A stretch of DNA of 64,000 nt from Primula veris. Its lineage: Eukaryota > Streptophyta > Magnoliopsida > Ericales > Primulaceae. Both the position numbers and the translations under genes were made by a program. Shown piece after piece: positions 24,697 through 36,101 of this stretch (position 1 is its first letter; every line of letters begins with the position of its first letter). The notes under the pieces are model-generated. The model saw only the letters and a program-made list of their open reading frames with translations. It was not told where the DNA came from and did no database searches. The stretch covers positions 11,309,992-11,373,991 of the forward strand of contig OY821746.1 of the NCBI GenBank assembly GCA_963682055.1. Direction: 5' to 3'.

Positions 24697-25904
24697 CAAA
24701 AACCATACATTTTAAGCACAAACAGTAGGACAACCCGTATATTTTTTTTATAAACCATACATTTTAATCTAGATAACCGTCCATGTTTTTATACATTTGG
24801 ACTGTAATTTACAGAAATTACATACCCAGTCCCTGCGTCAAAAAACAGAAATTCTCTCTCCCTCTCTTACAAAAAAAAAAAACAGAGCTTGCTTTAAAAA
24901 AAAAACAGACATTGCTTTAAAATCCCCAAATCAACCAAAATAAAATCTCCAAACAGACCATGCTTGAATAATCCAGTTTATTGCTTAAAATCTGCAGCCA
25001 AACAAGCCCACACTCACTGATTGGGGTTCTTTCAGTTAATTAGTAGTAAGTACACATCCTTACATTTTTTTTGGTTAATTGTAAGCTAGCCATGTCCATA
25101 GAATTGATAACTATTAGCTGCGGATTTGAATTTGAATAGTTTGTGGTCTTAACATGAAACCTTTGGTGTATATTGTGAAATCGGTAAATTAATTTCTTTT
25201 GAGAGCAAAACTTATTAGAATGGTGATTTCAGTATCCTCGTAATTTGGTATACTTACGAACCTTTTGGTGTTTGTTGATTACACCCCGACACTCATAAGT
25301 AAACATATATGAATACGAGAAGCTGTACTTTTGAGAAAGTCAAGAGTGTGATGTGGATTAAAAAATCTTTAGCCTTGTCTGCTAATAGCTTTTAAGCTCA
25401 TTTTATTTTCTTTTAAATTGCAATGCAATTTAATGGGCCAGCTGAAAAACCGACTATTTTGGGTATTTTGGCATGAAAATTGTAGAAGCTTTATGTTGAA
25501 AAAAAACATGTCCTTTTGCTTTTGGCCAAACTTTTTGTAGTCTCAAATAAACAGCTTTTTTTGTTTATGAGCTCTAGTCAAACGAGCAATAGTAAAGGCT
25601 TGAGATGGAAACAAAAAGCTAGGGCAACAAAATAAGGTAATCATAATCAAGCATCAAAAGAAAATGCCAAAAATTTACAGAAATTACATACCCAGTCCCT
25701 GCGTCAATTTAAAAAAAACAGAAATTTTCTCTCTAAAAAAAATAAAAAAATAGACCTTTAGCTTTAAAATCCCCAAATCATCACTAATCAACCAAAATAA
25801 ATACCTTAACCATCAAATTTCGTCCGATTAAACCACGTTTAGCTTTAATTCACCGAATTAAATACCATAATTCAAGGTATTTATTTATTCCCTAGTTTAT
25901 TATT

Positions 25905-25995
25905 TATTTTATATAGTTTAAAAAATCTGTTTAAAAACAGCTTAAAAGCTGCTTAAAAAACAGCGTAATAGCTGTGTAAAAAACAGTAAACTGTT
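25905..25995. repeat. Palindromic AAACAGCTTAAAAGCTG repeats, left block
   Basis: Several short copies of AACAGCTTAAAAGCTG-type palindromes about 20 bp apart. They are related to the longer block at 27290-27530. Confidence 0.7.
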
Positions 25996-26829
25996 GGCAG
26001 CATGTTTCATTGTATTAGGATCATTATAAACTAGAAAACGGTTGCTTCTTGTTTAGGATGAGGCCTAGTTCTGATTAAAGTTGAAAAGATGTCTTACTTA
26101 GTTTAAATTCTATTTGATGGAGGAATTAGAGCTGAACTGGTACAGTCCAGTTATCTGGACATCATTTCTTTTTATAAGCATTCATTAGATCTGGAGTTGT
26201 CTAACACTTCAATTTTGTTATGTTTTTTTCATTAGTAATTGACACTTGTTTGATTGAATTAATGATTTGTAAATTTTGAGGTTTGCACTGAGCCAAGAGC
26301 GAAAGGGATTCAAAATTAGCTGCTCGGAAGGTATCTGCATTGTTTTGAGTGTGTTAGAAAGTAACCATATCAGCTTTTGCTTGAGCAAATAGATGCGTTG
26401 TAATGGTTTTTAGGTTTGTAACAACAGCAGTGTAGCAGTTACATAACTAGAACTGCTATACTTCTTCAGTCTCGTTGTAACTCTTGAAATTTACAAATAA
26501 ACATAAGGATTGCTGAACCTGCTATAAAAATAAGAACAAGGATTTAAATACACTGCAGTATCTGTACAAGTTAAAAAACATTATGAAAAAAAGCTTCAAA
26601 TACGCAAACTGATTGTTTAACTTTTGTTTCAGATTCTACGACGTATAAGCTTCAAAACATAAGATCAATGCAATCGTATACGACATATAATACGTAAATT
26701 ACATATAGGAAATAAGAAAGTGAAAATTTACTTGTTCATGCGACATCTGGTCAAACTGGTCCCGTATATGGACCGCATTATGTCCGTAGACATATGTTTT
26801 AGGATTAGCAAGCCTTCACATTTTCCATC

Positions 26830-27285
26830 TGTAACTAAATGGACTGAAATGGTGAGATTTCACAATCAAGGTACCAAACTGAACAACCCACATAAACAAC
26901 AGAACTAAATAGCAAATAGTAGAAAGAAATGAAGGGACTACCTTGGGGGCGTGAGGAGAGGTCCTGTAGGTTGAGGTGGCAATATCAATTTGACGTCTTT
27001 ATAAATAAATACATTAATTAAAACTAATGAACCATTACTTTCTTATCAAGCATGCCGTATTTTTGCTTCAAATTCACAGTATTTCAGAAAACAAAACAAA
27101 ATCAGCATAACTTTTTTTGTAATCACAAAATGAGCATAACTAAATGGACTAAAATGGTGAAATTTCAGAATCAAGGTACCAAACCGAACAGTCTAAAAAA
27201 CAAGGGGACTAAACAGCATAGAGCAAATAAAAGGAATAAAAACTAATGAACCATTTTTTTTTCTTATCAAACAGGCCATATTTTC
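26830..27285 (+). repeat. Diverged direct duplication inside the complex
   Basis: AACTAAATGGACT(G/A)AAATGGTG followed by AATCAAGGTACCAAAC occurs at about 26834 and again at about 27138. AACTAATGAACCATT then CTTATCAA occurs at about 27021 and 27241. The blocks are in the same order, so a segment of roughly 220-300 bp was copied in tandem. Open frames across it are short and look accidental. Confidence 0.75.
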
Positions 27286-27289
27286 CCCT

Positions 27290-27530
27290 CAAAAGCACCG
27301 TAAAACCAGCTTAAAAGCTGTTTAAAAACAACTTAAAATCTTTTAATTAAACAGCTTGTAAGCTGTTTAAAAAACCTCGTGATAGCTGTGTAAAAAACAG
27401 CTTGTAAAACCAGCTTAAAAGCTGTTTAATTAAACAACTTGTAAGCTGTTTAAAAAACTGCGTAATAGCGGTGTAAAAAACAGCTTTTAAGCTATTTTAA
27501 AATAGCTTGAAAAACAGCTTATTTTAATTA
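27290..27530. repeat. Palindromic CAGCTT-AAGCTG repeat array
   Basis: About ten copies of a 20-24 bp unit of the form AAACAGCTT(AA/GT)AAGCTGTTTAA in tandem. Each unit is itself a palindrome, so the array can fold many ways. It lies just inside the right arm of the inverted-repeat complex. Confidence 0.85.
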
Positions 27531-28104
27531 ATATACAACTAATAACAAGCAATTATAATCACCAATTGAATAATCATTGGGTATATTTTATATATTTTTC
27601 CCTATTTTACAAATTGAAACTATATAAAATAAATAATAAATTAGCGAATAAAGAAATATCTTGAATTAGTGTATCTAATTCGGTGAATTAAATGTAAACG
27701 TGGTTTAATCGGACGAAATTTGATGGTTATGACGGTTATTTTGGTTGATTTGTGGTGATTTGGTTTTTTTTTTAATATGTAAACTAGAGAAAGAGAAAGA
27801 GAAAGAGAAGTAGAAAGAGAAAACTGTAATTTAACGCAAGGACTGACTGTGTACAAACCGTAGATTTTATCTACGGTCTGTAGATTTTTTCACAGTTTGT
27901 ACTGAAACACGTACCATACATTTTTTTCTCGGTTTGTACTTAAAATGTACTGTTTGTACAAAAAAATGTACTATTTGTGCGTTTTTTCAGAAAAAAAATG
28001 TAGTGAAAAAATGCAATCTATGCAATAAAGTACTAGGTACGTATCTACAAAGAAGCTGTATTTTTCCACTGCAATTTATCTCTTTTCACGCTCAAACTAT
28101 AATT

Positions 28105-28345
28105 TTTTTTACAAACCGTAAGTCAAAACGATTTGACTTTTGATCAAACTGTAATTTTGACTTACGGTTCGTAAAAAAAAATTACGGTTTTGCTGTGAAA
28201 TTATCAAATTGTCACTGCGTTGAAATCTGAAAATTTTACAATGGACCGATCGATCGGACCGAGACAATTTTCACAGCAAAACCATAATCAAACCGTAAAT
28301 TTGACTTAGCGTTTGTAAAAAAAAAAAATTACGGTTCAGAAAAAA
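28105..28345. repeat. Nested hairpin upstream of the thioredoxin gene
   Basis: GGTTTTGCTGTGAAA (about 28186-28200) pairs with TTTTCACAGCAAAACC (about 28268-28283) around a centre holding CGATCGATCG (about 28247-28256). A second inverted pair, ACAAACCGTAAGTCAAA (28111) and TTTTGACTTACGGTTCGT (28155), lies on its left. It ends about 230 bp before the start codon. It is probably another foldback relic related to the complex on its left. Confidence 0.7.
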
Positions 28346-28424
28346 AAATTAGCGTACGAAGGCATAAACATATAAATTGGGTGGAAAAATGGAGTCTCAC
28401 ATGTACAAAGTAAACAATGAGTAA

Positions 28425-28492
28425 ATAGATAAATATAAATACACGTCACCTACACACTTATCCAATAGCCCACAATCCACAATCAAAACCCA

Positions 28493-28534
<42 letters not shown>

Positions 28535-28571
28535 ACCCAGATCTCTCACTCACTCACTCTCTCTCTCTCTA
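28425..28571 (+). promoter_or_regulatory. Probable promoter and leader of the thioredoxin m gene
   Basis: ATAAATATAAATACAC at about 28430-28444 is a TATA-like box, overlapping an ACACGTCACC stretch that contains an ACGT core, seen in many light and stress promoters. A CT microsatellite (28500-28526) and further CTCACTCACT sequence fill the leader up to the ATG at 28572. CT-rich leaders are usual for plant chloroplast-protein genes. The transcription start is inferred, not seen. Confidence 0.5.
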
Positions 28572-28910
28572 ATGGCTTTGGCGGTGCTGGAAACCCTAAC
28601 AGTCCCACGTCTCTCTTCTCCGATCCGATTTCCATCTCTCTCATCCACCTCCCGAAGATCGGTTACCTTACCGGAATCCAGAGGTTTGAAGCTTCATTAC
28701 TCTCTCTCTACAATCTCTGCTACTCTCCCTAAGCTCCGTCGGACTCGGATCGTTTGTGAGGCTCAGAATACAGCTGTTATAGGTATTTATATATCTCGGG
28801 TCAATTCCCAAAAACATACAATTAACCAAAACATACAGCACCTACTAGTTTCTTCCCAAAACATACAAACATATCGTTTCGTTACACATATTTATTAGTC
28901 TCTCTCTCTC

Positions 28911-28967
<57 letters not shown>

Positions 28968-31900
28968 TATTGAAATCCACGCGTTGTGCGTGTGATTATT
29001 AAAATATGTGATGTACAGTTAAAACCTAGAAAAAACCTTAACATCAAATCTGAAAATAATTGTGTGTAAAAGACTTAAATGTTGCATGTATTGATGGGTG
29101 AAATTCAAATGAATTAGTAGGTATATTATAGCTCTCTTTTAAATATATGTATGCTAACCTGTGATTTTATTATTTGCCAATTTTTTTATTTTTTTTTTTG
29201 TAAATATTTGCTTCAAGGCCTTATTTGGGTCCAGACACAGTTTTTCGGTTTCCTATTTAATTGTTTTATATGAAACTATTTGCAATGTTGATGAAATGAA
29301 AATTTTCAAAAGTTAATCTTATATGGCCTGTTTGGCAACACGTTTTTTTAGCTGATTTTTGGATTTAAAAAGTCTGGGGGTGGTTGGACTGTCAGACTAT
29401 TTACCTTTTAAAAAAGCAGATTTTTAGGCTAAAAGAACTAAAAATCTAAGAATAAAATATGTTGATTATTTTTGAAACAGATTTTTTAAAGCTGATTTTG
29501 GACCAGGAAATGTGTTGCCAAACACAGCCATAGTATAACATTTGAACTGTATGATTAAATTTTGAAATATTGATTTTCTAAAATTTAGGAAACTGGAGCA
29601 GTGGTTAGTTTTGATCTATAGTTTTCACCCGTTTTTGCAATTGTGGATTTTCTGCAGTTTTGAAATCCTGATTAACATTTGATCTATAGGATAAAATCAG
29701 ATGATATAAATTTTGTGGTTCTGTATAAATTGTTTGCTGAATAGATTGCAGGGATGAAAAGTGGTGCTTAGTTTGTTTAGTTGTGAATTTGGTTACAATT
29801 TTAAGCTAGAAGAAACACATAGTTTTTTGCAGACCGATAATAATTCTGAGTCTAGCTTAACAATTTTACGATAACCTTAGCTTAATGAGAGAATGCATTG
29901 GTTTTATGGTGGTTGATAAATTATTAGTTAAATTGATTATAGATATGCAAAGTAGTGGATTGTTAATTTGTTTGTTACCAAACCCACCTAATTATACCAT
30001 ATTAACTGCATGTTAGCTTCACTCGATTTTGTCTCTAGAACAACTACCCTAATCATCGTTTAAATAGTTGAAGAAAATGATACAAAGCTTTTGCATGCTT
30101 TGAAATTAGGTTCCTACAATGTGAAAGATTTTTCTTTTACTAATATAATATATTTGTGTATAGAAACGTGTTTATGGTTGCATAAAGATGGTAGAGAATG
30201 AATAGATTTTAACTTAGTTGTCTACATACTGTTGAGTAAGAACATATGTTTTTAGATTAAGTTCATAATTTTAAATGCTCAATATTAATCTGAAAAGAAT
30301 ATAATAGTCACAACTAAGACCATGTAAATACGTATACTTTCTAATATAGTTTCTTTACTCAATATTAATTTTGAAAGAATATAATGATCACGATTAAGAC
30401 CGTAAATATTTGATACATTTTTTTTTTATATAAATAGCCTTTTACGTAAAGAAACCTAAAAATTATAAAGAAATTATTATCATTTTTTTATTAAAGAAAC
30501 CATTTAATGGCCATGATGGAATTCTGTTTGGGGATAGTAGGTAAGTTTAATCAGAGAATGTAATGGTATTGGGTTTTTGTTTTCTGCAATGATTTAAAAT
30601 GGTGGTTCGTATAAATTAGGTTTTTCTCCTATTATAGTAACCTGGATATTTCGGGTTAATTATATTTTGGTACTATTAACTAGTAGCTAATTTCGGTTTT
30701 CTACCATCATTTTTCACTTTTTTATTTTAGTACCATTAACTATGATCTTTTAGTACCACTCAGTCTGTAAAATGGATGGAATATAAACATGTATGAGGTA
30801 CATGACTTCTTGTAGGGTATAATACTACAATACCCTTGTATAGATTAATATTTACGAAAAAAACAGTCTCGAGGGATTTAACTTTTTTTTTTCCTACTAA
30901 AAGCATGAAAATACTACCATAAACTAAAAATATAAGGTACACAAAAAAGTAAAATAAAAAATTAGACATATAAACAAACTATTAAACTAAACTAATTATA
31001 ATACATATACTAAATTATATAAAAAAAACATATAAACATATATATCATGTACTAACAATATTAATAAATTACTAAAAAGAATACCAAATATATCTAAATT
31101 AGTAAATTACTCAAAAATTATATTTATAGAAAATAGAAGTAAAAGTAGGTGGACATATGTATGTATTATTATATTGTATCAAGTTTGAAAAAGCAACCAG
31201 CTTAGATGCTTGACTAAACTTCATTTCAGACACCCCTAGGTCATTTTGAATGTGTTCTATTTTAACACACTGTTTTGACCCCATAAGCTCTAATTCTGTG
31301 TTTGAACACGAATTATTTGTATGTTGCCTGTTACTTATTCTGGGTTGTTGAACAATTATTGTCTGGATAAGTTTGAGGGATGCAAATTGGTAGTTAGCTG
31401 TTTCGATTGCTTGTTTGGTCACAACTTTTATGTGAATAGCTACTCTCTTCTTACTTTTTGTCTGGCACAAGTTGCATTTTCTTGTACTACTTTCTCAAAT
31501 AGTAATTAAATTAAAAGAGTTCTCAAATTTGCCCGTTGTACAAAGTAATGTAAACAATAAGCATACAAGGGTGGCTGGTGGCATAGGAAATAACTCGCAA
31601 AAATGCCAAAAAAGACCAAAAAGTTAGTGGGTCCACATGTTATCATAAATATTTACCTTCTTCGTATGAGAACAACAGTTCGGAATAGAGGGGTCCACCC
31701 ATCCTAAGTTTTTCTTAGGAAAACCTCGAGTTAGACAGTGGATAGCAAACTGCAGATGTCTGGCAAATGAAAAAAATAGCTTAATTTACCCTAAAAACAG
31801 CTTAAAAGCGGCAGCCTAATAAATGCACAAAATGTAGATAGGAGATAGGTTATTATTTCAATTTGAAGATGTCATGATAAATATTGCTTTTGTTTTTTCT

Positions 31901-34900
31901 AGTGGTTTACCCAGTCATATTAGTTTTGTGGGTAGGTTTAGAGATGAGGATTAGTGCTTAGTTTGTTTCATAATATGCAGATAGGAGATAGGTTAGTGTT
32001 TCATGATGTGCACGTTATGGTTATTCTACTTTTGGGTATTATTGAGTACTAAATGACTAAATGAGAGAATGCATTGATTTTGTGGTTATGTATAAACTAC
32101 TTTGTGAATAGTTTGTGGGATGTAAATTAGTGCTTAATTTGTTACTTTGTTGCATGGTGGTTGTTTGGCTGCAGCTTTATGTTAGTTGTTAGTCAAATAG
32201 TCCTTGACTGATAAAATCTGGGGCAGTTTAACGTAATAATTATAGGATAAACTCAGCTTAAATGAGATAACTTATTGATTTTCTGGTGGCTGATTAACTG
32301 TTTGCTAAATAAATTGTACGTGTGCAAATTGGTGGTTAGTTTGTTTCATAGTTTGGTTGCACTTTTATTTAAGAATAGTTTTTACTGGCTGATCAATGAT
32401 CCTGGAGGATACCCCTTAGTTAAATTAGTATTAGGATTAGGTTTAGTCAAAATAATACTCCTTGTTGAATTAGGAGTAGCTTTGGTTATAATCCTAATAT
32501 GAATAGGATTAGTTATTTTCCTATAAATACCTCAGGCTTTCCCTGAGTTAGATAGTCAGAATAAAAGCTATCAAGAAGGTTGATTAAAGTCTAGCAGTTA
32601 GAAATGTAACGGTACTTTGATTATTAATCAAAGTTGCAGTTTCGTCAAGTTTCTTTTCCTTTATATTCCTACTGTTTTGGGTGTTTATATTCTAACACAA
32701 CAAGCATAGCTCTAGACCTCATCAATCAAAGTGAGTACAGCGTGATATGTTTAGAATAACCTCATTTTCAAATGTGGACAGGAGAGTGCACATCGGCTCT
32801 AAAATTAACAACACGTTAGCAGCCAAACAAAACTTAAACTGTAGACTAGACTGGAGCTAGATTTGTGTTTCATAATGTACATGTCATTTGTTTTGTGGGG
32901 TTTAGTCATTAGTAATTGTCAAATTAGAGATATATTAGTGTTGTGTGCAAATCTGGATGGTTTTTTAGGCGAGGATTAGTGATTAGTTTCTTACATAAAT
33001 TCTAGAGGGAAACTAGGTTAGGTTTTGAGAGCTTTTAAGTGTACAAGTTACCTATATATACAACGGGTAAATTCCAAAACCAACAAAAAATTGCTGGATG
33101 GGATGTAGGGATGAGAAATATGGACATCCACAATGGTCTAGCTATAGACTAGTTCTAAACCCAGATCCAAGTGGTCTAACACATTAAGAAACTCAAATCC
33201 GATTTGAGTGAGTTCTTCTTAGTAAAAACTCAAATTGGATTTGCTCAAATCCGATCCGAGTCTCTGTTAGGAAAAACTCAAATTGAATTTGAGTTTCTAG
33301 CGGTGTCAGGTCATTTGCTATATGGGTTTAGAAGTAGTCCTAGCTAATATATGCTAGCTAAACTTTGACACGCAACAAATTAAGTCTTAACGTAAATGAC
33401 TAAGAGCGGGCGCATTGGATATGCTAGTTTTCACTAGCTAATGTTGCCAAATAAGCAAAAAAGCAACTCCTTAACTTCACAAACAAATGCTAACTATAGC
33501 TTTCCCGTTTACTACCTTTTAACTGGTTGAAGTTTACTACAAAAACTGTATTTACAAATATTCTATAATACATCTTGTTTTGTTCTATTAATATTTCCAC
33601 CTGTACATGATGAATTATGAATATCATCCCAAAAAAAATCATTTGTTTTATATGTTTTTTGGAAAACAAAGTGGTATTTACATTTAAAAAACAATATGTT
33701 TTTAACCATTAGAAATAAACCATTGTGTATGATTCATTTATTCTCCATTGACAATTGGTGAGGTTTTTTTCACTTTTCATCTATTGGGGGATATTAAATG
33801 CCACCAGAAAAAAACAATAAATAAATAGAAAACAATCGATGAAAACAACTGATTCCTCTAATTACGCCCTTCCACTCGAAAATTTTAGGCGACCACGAGG
33901 AAATCAACGAATGAATATCTTAAAACAAATTTAATTGGTTCTAGCCACATCACCCGTTAAGTTGTTTGCTAACCGTAACATTTAACATCAAAAGTTAAAA
34001 ACAATGTTACAGTTAACAAGCAATTTAGCTAGTGGCGTGGCTAAAGCCTATTAAATTCGTAAAAACACATCTTTTATTTAAGTCTGACACTAACTCATCT
34101 ACTAACTTTACCAATACATGGACCTTTTAAATTATTGATTAGTGTCAGAATTTAATTGGAACCAAAAGCAGTGCACATTGGATGTCTGAGTAATCAACTT
34201 AAAGCAAGAACTTTTGTGTCAGGTGTTAAAAAGCTTGTTACAGCTAGAGCCTAGAGTGTTTCAACGTGTGAAGTTGGCCAAGCGGCATTAACATGGGGGA
34301 TTCTTTTTTCATTGCGTTGTTTACCAAAAACTGTAAGGGCCTGGGATTGGGAAGTCCGGGTCATAGGTGGCGGTTTCTGATCCACTTAGATTTTGACCAA
34401 TTTTAAAATAGCTCAAAAAGTAATTCCACATGGGACGTGGACTTCTCAATCCGAGGGTCATAGTTTTTAGTAAACAGCACAATGAAAAAAGAATCCCCCC
34501 ATTAACATACATGTGAAGTTCAAGTAGTATTTTTTTCATCACAGTGGCAACACCGGTTTGGTTCTTTCATCTAAGTTTGTAGGACAAACATTGTTCACTT
34601 TTATAAGTATAAATAAGTGTGTATTTATGTATATGTATATGTATATGCCACCTTGCCTACTAAAGCACTAGTCTAACTTAAACATAAAAATAAATAGTGC
34701 AAGGATAATGATTGTCTTTATTGAATAAACTGACATATCAATTGTGAGGATAAAATTGATCCATTATCTAACATTCTACACTTACATGTGAGCTAACACA
34801 TCCGTTGTGGATGGTTTATAGCCAACACAATGGAAATTAACATGTGACAATTTTGGTTGTTTTTAGTGAATAAACTAACATATCCATTATGAAAGATAAA

Positions 34901-36101
34901 CATGACCCATTAACTAACATCCTAGACTTACATGTGAGTTAACACATGCATTGTTGATGGTTTATAGCCTCCACAATAGACATTTGAGCCACATGTTAGT
35001 GTCATGTTAGTTAGTTGCCATTTCTTCTTTGGACATGTTAAGTGTATCCATTAAATATAATAATTACATTTACATGTTAACTTTCTAGTTAAAACTCGCT
35101 AGTGTCTCTAGGCGTGGAATTTTAGTTTTCACTTTTACTTTTCTTTTTAAAATGTGTCCCGCCAACAGTTGTCACTTCATTCATTAACCGCAAATTGAAC
35201 ATTGCCAAACAAATTTATATCCCATTTGGTTACTTACAGCTGACTTCAAATTATTGGGATTAAGACTTGAGTTTGATGATGATAACGATGATGAATGGTA
35301 AATCCTTGTCTGAGCAGGTCCTAGGTAATGCTAGATAGTGGTTAATATGTTTCTCAATACGTAGGTAGGAGCTAGCAAGTGTCTTATAATGTGCATGTGA
35401 GGATTAATTTTCGACCAATCTTGACATCTTGTTGTGAGTTAATTGTGTTTTCATAATGCAGCTATGGATTGTGAGTTTATTGTGAGTTTTTGTACAGGCT
35501 TGTGGTGTCTACTGTCTAATTTCCTTTTTAAGCTATCGATTAATGTAGATAAAAATGTGGTCTCTATGGATATCATCTTTTGATATCCATAGCATGCAAG
35601 GTCATTGGAGAGTCGTTTAGACCATAAATTTGAAGTGCTGCCACTATTATTTTGTATGATGTGTGTCCAATGAGGATTTTCCAATATAATTATAATCAAC
35701 AGTATCATTTACCAAGAGAACAAGAAATGAAAATTACTTGTTACTACTATCGAAAATAACATATACTATTATTGTTCGAATTTGTAGTTCCAGCAGTCGA
35801 TGACGCCACATGGGACTCCTTAGTCCTGGAGTCCACCACTCCGGTTCTGGTAGAATTCTGGGCCCCATGGTGCGGGCCATGCCGAATGATCCACCCTGTC
35901 ATTGATGAGTTGGCGAAGGAATACACAGGAAAACTCAAATGCTACAAAGTGAACACAGACGAGAGCCCCACAACTGCAAACAAATATGGTATCCGTAGCA
36001 TCCCCACTGTGATCATATTCAAGGACGGGGAGAAAAAAGATGCAATTATCGGCGCTGTTCCTAAGACGACACTCACCACCAGCATTGAAAAGTTCTTATA
36101 A
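28572..36101 (+). CDS. TRXM: Thioredoxin m-type, chloroplastic
   Basis: Two exons, 28572-28782 and 35788-36101, join in frame (phase 1) to give 174 residues. Residues 1 to about 62 are rich in Ser, Arg and Leu with few acidic residues, as expected of a chloroplast transit peptide; cleavage is likely near VCEAQ (about residues 61-65). The thioredoxin fold follows: [11 protein letters not shown] with redox cysteines C99 and C102, and the cis-proline in SIPTV at P143. It should be reduced by ferredoxin-thioredoxin reductase in the stroma and reduce disulfides in Calvin-cycle and related enzymes, as known for m-type thioredoxins. The intron is 7,005 bp with a GT donor and AG acceptor. The junction falls between transit peptide and mature domain. 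No defect was seen. Length is normal for the family. Confidence 0.96.
28914..28966. repeat. (TA)n microsatellite
   Basis: About 26 TA units near the start of the thioredoxin m intron. Length is probably variable between plants. Confidence 0.95.
29324..29530. mobile_element. Small MITE nested in a Stowaway relic
   Basis: The ends TGGCCTGTTTGGCAACAC and GTGTTGCCAAACACAGCCA are near-perfect inverted repeats; length is 207 bp. The flanking sequence on each side (about 29250-29323 and 29531-29590) resembles the interior of the window's Stowaway family, with GAAACTATTTGCAA and TTTTCAAAAGTTAA on the left and ACATTTGAACT on the right. The MITE therefore seems to have landed inside an older Stowaway copy. 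A clean target-site duplication was not read, so its superfamily is open. Confidence 0.75.
29700..32400 (+). repeat. Dispersed, diverged repeats in the thioredoxin m intron
   Basis: A segment with AATGAGAGAATGCATTG(A/G)TTTT, a GTTTG(C/T)(T/G)(A/G)AATA step and (G/A)TG(C/T)(A/T)(T/A)A(G/A)TTTGTT recurs in the same order near 29700, 29885, 31350, 32060 and 32260. The copies differ a lot from each other, so the duplications are old. They account for part of the intron's size. An unexplained open frame at 31111-31470 on the minus strand falls among them and looks accidental. Confidence 0.55.
32397..32703 (+). mobile_element. Probable solo LTR or TRIM-like element
   Basis: The sequence has LTR architecture: TGATCC-type start, a TATA box in CTATAAATACCTC (about 32523), an AATAAAA signal (about 32560), a T-rich stretch and an end in AACACAACA. 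No second LTR, internal region or clear 5-bp target-site duplication was found, so limits are approximate. It lies in the thioredoxin m intron. Confidence 0.45.
33105..33435. mobile_element. Possible MITE remnant
   Basis: Near the left edge GGACATCCACAATGG, and near the right GCGCATTGGATATGCTAG, which is roughly its inverse. The interior contains several AACTCAAAT/ATTTGAGTT pairs that fold on one another. The outer borders and target-site duplication were not resolved. Confidence 0.35.
34295..34499. mobile_element. Mutator-like MITE with 9-bp target-site duplication
   Basis: The ends are GGGGGATTCTTTTTTCATTG and its inverted copy CAATGAAAAAAGAATCCCCC. The inverted repeats continue imperfectly for about 80 bp, including TGTTTAC and TCTCAATCC/GGATTGGGA parts. 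The 9-bp flank CATTAACAT is exact on both sides (34286-34294 and 34500-34508), as expected for Mutator-like insertion. Length is 205 bp with no coding capacity. It sits in the thioredoxin m intron. Confidence 0.93.
34700..34985 (+). repeat. Two-copy tandem duplication of about 140 bp
   Basis: GTGAATAAAC or TTGAATAAAC, then CTTACATGTGAG(C/T)TAACACAT and GATGGTTTATAGCC occur in order in both halves (about 34711-34850 and 34853-34985). The copies are around 80 percent alike by eye. It lies in the thioredoxin m intron. Confidence 0.8.

Larger units (their letters stand above)
23980..28010. mobile_element. Inverted-repeat (foldback or Mutator-like) complex
   Basis: The outer left arm (about 23985-24045 and 24705-24870, split by a hAT insertion) and the outer right arm (about 27800-28010) are inverted copies. 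Both show TTTTTCTGAAAAAACG, then ACAAAC and TACATTTTAAG blocks in the same order, then the CAGTCC(C/T)TGCGT block. An inner pair, about 25670-25990 against 27470-27860, matches best around CAAATTTCGTCCGATTAAAC. The CAGTCCCTGCGT block also occurs twice on the left (about 24826 and 25692), so the left arm is partly duplicated. No transposase frame is visible between the arms. Exact ends and target-site duplication could not be set, so a Mutator-like element and a foldback element both remain possible. Confidence 0.65.

Noticed and set aside
27290..27530. A CRISPR-like array of short palindromic repeats
   Set aside because: The units are tandem without unique spacers, and this is plant nuclear DNA.
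31111..31470. 119-codon minus-strand frame in the thioredoxin intron
   Set aside because: No motif or homology recognised, and the DNA is one of the intron's diverged repeats.
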